A stretch of DNA of 6,213 nucleotides from CAZXVW01 sp964644025 (GTDB lineage Bacteria; Acidobacteriota; Terriglobia; Bryobacterales; Bryobacteraceae). Made by a program: the position numbers and the translations under genes. How positions within the stretch are numbered: the first letter of the stretch is position 1; every line of letters starts with the position of its first letter. The DNA is taken from the NCBI GenBank assembly GCA_964644025.1, contig CAZXVW010000230.1, forward strand, positions 1 to 6,213. The letters run 5' to 3'. Positions 5,778-6,213 of the stretch are shown here, in pieces. The notes under the pieces were generated by a model. The model saw only the letters and a program-made list of their open reading frames with translations, had not been told where the DNA came from and did not search any database.

Positions 5778-6213
5778 TCAGGGCGGCCGCTCGCGCCACT
5801 CCTCCGGCGCCTCTCCCTCCGGCAGCAGTTCTCCCTTGTCGAGATAACGGATCCGGGAAGCCGTGCGGGCCGCACGAGGGTCATGAGTCACCAGCACGAT
5901 GGTCTTGCCGAATTCCCGGTTCAGGCGGAGCAACAATGTCAAAACCTCCTGGGCAGAAGCGCGTCGAGGTTGCCGGTTGGCTCGTCGGCGGGGACCACGT
6001 CCGGGTCGGTTACGATGGCCCGGGCGATCGCCACCCGCTGTTCCTGGCCGCCGGAGAGCTGCCGGGGGGCGTGATCGAGCCGGTCACCGAGACCAACCAG
6101 TTCCAGGGCATGGCGGGCGTGGTCCAGCCGTTCCCTCTTCCCGAGCCTGGTCAGCTTCAGCGGCAGTTCGACGTTCTCCAGAGCAGTTAGCACCGGGATC
6201 AGATTGAACGTCT
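5778..6213 (-). pseudogene. ABC transporter ATP-binding protein, LolD/MacB type, frameshifted and cut by the window edge
   Basis: This is the C-terminal two-thirds or so of an ATPase that would power a lipoprotein-release or MacB/FtsX-like ABC exporter at the inner membrane. From the edge it reads TFNLIPVLTALENVELPL, then the signature LSGGQEQRVAIARA, then Walker B with ADEPTGNLDA. After that the frame runs into a TGA at 5939-5941. From about 5959 another frame continues the family exactly: SAQEVLTLLLRLNREFGKT, then the H-loop IVLVTHDPRAAR, then RIRYLDKGELL, ending at a TGA (5778-5780) after EEWRERPP. One missing base between the codons for Asp-Ala and Ser-Ala explains the break. Walker B also reads DVVPADEP, with a proline where the family has an aliphatic residue. 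The Walker A and Q-loop lie outside the window. It may be a decaying gene, or an intact gene with a sequencing error. The cognate permease is not visible. Confidence 0.85.

Noticed and set aside
5648..5884. 78-codon minus-strand frame overlapping the ATPase end and the kor leader
   Set aside because: It is out of frame with the conserved ATPase C-terminus that occupies the same bases, and runs through the leader into korD in another frame.

Overview
This is a high-GC bacterial chromosomal window holding core metabolism. It contains glyceraldehyde-3-phosphate dehydrogenase (gap), the bifunctional purine enzyme PurH, and a complete four-subunit 2-oxoacid:ferredoxin oxidoreductase operon of the 2-oxoglutarate (Kor) type. 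At the right edge is the 3' part of an ABC-transporter ATPase gene that carries a frameshift. There is no sign of a phage, plasmid, insertion sequence, CRISPR array, tRNA or rRNA. The protein sequences and gene style are compatible with an Acidobacteriota-like organism. That is an impression from family resemblance and base composition only.

Layout. Positions 1-119 are gap upstream DNA with a plausible promoter and a good ribosome binding site; the end of an unseen upstream gene may also lie there. gap (120-1127, +) is followed by a perfect 13-bp inverted repeat (1160-1207) that probably ends its transcript. purH (1250-2803, +) comes next. The left half (+) meets the kor operon (-) in a 31-bp convergent gap, which contains a compact GC hairpin (2806-2821) that could serve as a terminator for both sides.

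The kor operon runs right to left. The order is ferredoxin subunit delta (5666-5421), alpha (5424-4267), TPP-binding beta (4267-3398) and gamma (3407-2835). Every junction overlaps (4, 1 and 10 bp), so one polycistronic message with coupled translation is expected. Together the four proteins would form a complex that interconverts 2-oxoglutarate plus CoA with succinyl-CoA plus CO2, using ferredoxin as electron carrier. Substrate choice is inferred from family resemblance, not proven. The operon leader (5667-5777) holds a small perfect inverted repeat next to the delta ribosome binding site and one promoter-like hexamer.

Upstream of that leader, on the same strand, is a LolD/MacB-type ATPase gene (6213-5778) that continues beyond the window. 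Its reading frame breaks near 5959, just after the Walker B/D-loop region, and resumes in another frame to a natural-looking end. It also has a proline in the Walker B strand. Either the gene is decaying or there is an assembly error. I see no convincing new biological system here. The items most worth a second look are the broken ATPase, the altered motif in the PurH cyclohydrolase domain, and the strong hairpin without a T-tract between gap and purH.
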